Origin: Streptomyces canus
Lineage (GTDB): Bacteria; Actinomycetota; Actinomycetes; Streptomycetales; Streptomycetaceae
NCBI RefSeq assembly: GCF_030816965.1
Contig: NZ_JAUSYQ010000002.1
Location: 558,001 to 622,000, forward strand
DNA: 64,000 nt
Direction: 5' to 3'
Every line of letters starts with the position of its first letter. The first letter of the stretch is position 1. Below the pieces are notes generated by a model, which made no database searches, was not told the DNA's origin, and was given only the letters and a program-made list of their open reading frames with translations. Shown here piece after piece: positions 63,101-64,000 of the stretch. The translations under genes and the position numbers were made by a program.

Positions 63101-64000
63101 GCGCGGCGCCCGCATCCGCCGCAGCGGTCCGGCGTGCAGGGGCTGAGTGCGCCAGCGCGCGGTGAACGTCCGGTCCCCGAGCGAGCACGTCACCAGCAGG
63201 TGGTGCGGTGTCTCCAGGAAAGCCACGTCGACGGCGAGGGTCTCCGCGTCGGTCCAGCCGCCGCTCACCGCGACGGGCACCGGCTCGTCGGCCACCGTCC
63301 AGCCGGCCTCTCCGAGCCCCAGTTCCAGCCGGTCGCCGTCGTCGACCAGCGTCACGCGGCCCCCCGGGTCCACCTCGACCGCGCTCAGGGACGGCTGGTC
63401 GGCGCAGGCACCGCCGTGGGGAGTGAAGGCGGTGTTCCAGTCCTCCGCCCGGTCCGCAGGGGTCGCCTTGCCCCCGGCGGGCGGCACCGCGAGCCGTGTC
63501 AGACGGTCGGCCAGCGCCGTGTCCGCCGCCGCGCGGCCGGGCAGCGGGCCGGCCCCGAACGCGGGAAGCAGATGCTCCCAGACCAGGTCCAGCACCTTCT
63601 GCATGTCCACGGTCTCCGAGGTGATCGCGAGCACCACGTCCTGTTCGGGCAGCACCACGCAGAACTGCCCGTACGCCCCGTCCCCGCGGTAACCGTGCCG
63701 CGCCATCCAGAACTGGAAGCCGTAGCCCTGCTGCCAGTCCGACCAGCCGCCCTCCGGCGGAGCCCCGTGCGAGATCTGGACCCGCGTCGCCTCGGCCACC
63801 CATGACTCGGGCAGCAGCCGCTCGCCCTCCCACACCCCGCCCCCCAGGTACAGCAGGCCGAGCCGGGCGACGGCGTCGGTGGTGGCGTGCAGCCCGCTGA
63901 AACCGAGCTCACGGCCCGTGCGGTCGGGGATCCAGGCCACCTCGCCGATCCCGAGCGGTGCGAACAGCCGGGGCCGCAGGTACTCGGTGAGCTTCTGGCC
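63092..64000 (-). CDS. Serine hydrolase of the beta-lactamase family, C-terminal part (cut by window edge)
   Basis: 303 residues in frame from the right edge. It opens with GQKLTEYLRPRLFAPLGIGE, the helix that follows the YxN motif in class C-like beta-lactamases, then GFSGLHATTDAVARLGLLYL, WQQGYGFQFWMARHGYRGDG and a C-terminal beta domain (FLETPHHLLVTCSLGDRTFT, ARWRTQPLHAGPLRRM). The SxxK and YxN motifs lie outside the window. HGYRGDGAYGQFCVVLPEQD occupies the position of the third (HxG) motif. Intracellular or secreted state cannot be judged. Converges on the pseudokinase with a 9-base overlap. Confidence 0.88.
   Translation of the reverse strand, partial: GQKLTEYLRPRLFAPLGIGEVAWIPDRTGRELGFSGLHATTDAVARLGLLYLGGGVWEGERLLPESWVAEATRVQISHGAPPEGGWSDWQQGYGFQFWMARHGYRGDGAYGQFCVVLPEQDVVLAITSETVDMQKVLDLVWEHLLPAFGAGPLPGRAAADTALADRLTRLAVPPAGGKATPADRAEDWNTAFTPHGGACADQPSLSAVEVDPGGRVTLVDDGDRLELGLGEAGWTVADEPVPVAVSGGWTDAETLAVDVAFLETPHHLLVTCSLGDRTFTARWRTQPLHAGPLRRMRAPRSV

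Overview
The window is high-GC actinobacterial DNA, almost certainly a Streptomyces chromosome. The evidence is strong G/C at third codon positions, frequent GTG/TTG starts, WhiB, DUF5133 and DUF6480 proteins, a SigB/F-type sigma factor with RsbW-like ATPases, a LAL-type LuxR regulator, and the glgE-treS-mak-glgB gene order. I found no rRNA, tRNA, CRISPR array or intact insertion sequence. It reads as ordinary chromosome, dense in stress, redox and carbohydrate functions. No gene-free stretch exceeds about 270 bases.

Layout. 1-9155: alpha-glucan/trehalose block, with glgX (cut by the left edge) and a GHKL ATPase leftward, and a DUF5133 gene plus glgE, treS, maltokinase and glgB rightward. 9265-17520: carboxylate-amine ligase, DUF6480 membrane protein, acyl-CoA synthetase, RsbW-like ATPase, PRC-barrel protein, type II NADH dehydrogenase-like protein and a FUSC transporter. 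17531-20630: leftward stress module of RsbW-like ATPase, sigma factor, DUF5133, DUF1206 membrane protein and an unknown protein. 20846-28875: small unknown protein, PLP decarboxylase, a candidate small RNA, a cNMP-binding protein, MFS exporter, divergent lysE/lysR and tetR/saccharopine-dehydrogenase pairs, and a WhiB protein. 28942-34172: DUF6098, then a leftward M1 peptidase / L,D-transpeptidase / response regulator / histidine kinase operon. 34315-41219: DUF488, a TetR-flavoprotein operon, AlkB-like protein, MBL hydrolase, DUF4032, universal stress protein and a VOC protein. 41339-44819: a three-gene overlapping redox-signalling operon. 44974-47919: LAL regulator. 47927-54478: leftward ROK / GH27 / GH95 / SGNH glycan-degradation operon. 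54655-64000: serine hydrolase, TerD-CAP-CAP fusion, AIM24 protein, a TPR / prenyl synthase / dehydratase operon, a membrane pseudokinase and a serine hydrolase cut by the right edge.

How the genes work together. GlgE, TreS, maltokinase and GlgB form the known trehalose to maltose to maltose-1-phosphate to branched alpha-glucan route, and GlgX debranches the product. The sigma factor and three RsbW-like ATPases suggest a stress network. Two nearby genes, PRC-barrel and DUF6098, carry promoters that fit the SigB-family pattern GNNT-N14-16-GGGTAY exactly.

The best candidate for an undescribed system is 41339-44819. It encodes a receiver / degenerate glutaredoxin / thioredoxin-reductase-like fusion that lacks the CxxC, a cyclic-nucleotide-domain histidine kinase and a UBP-type zinc finger, all joined by ATGA overlaps. 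Other notable items are a kinase-fold protein that has lost its catalytic residues, a TerD fused to two CAP domains without a signal peptide, and 13-bp tandem repeats in front of the TPR/prenyl-synthase operon.
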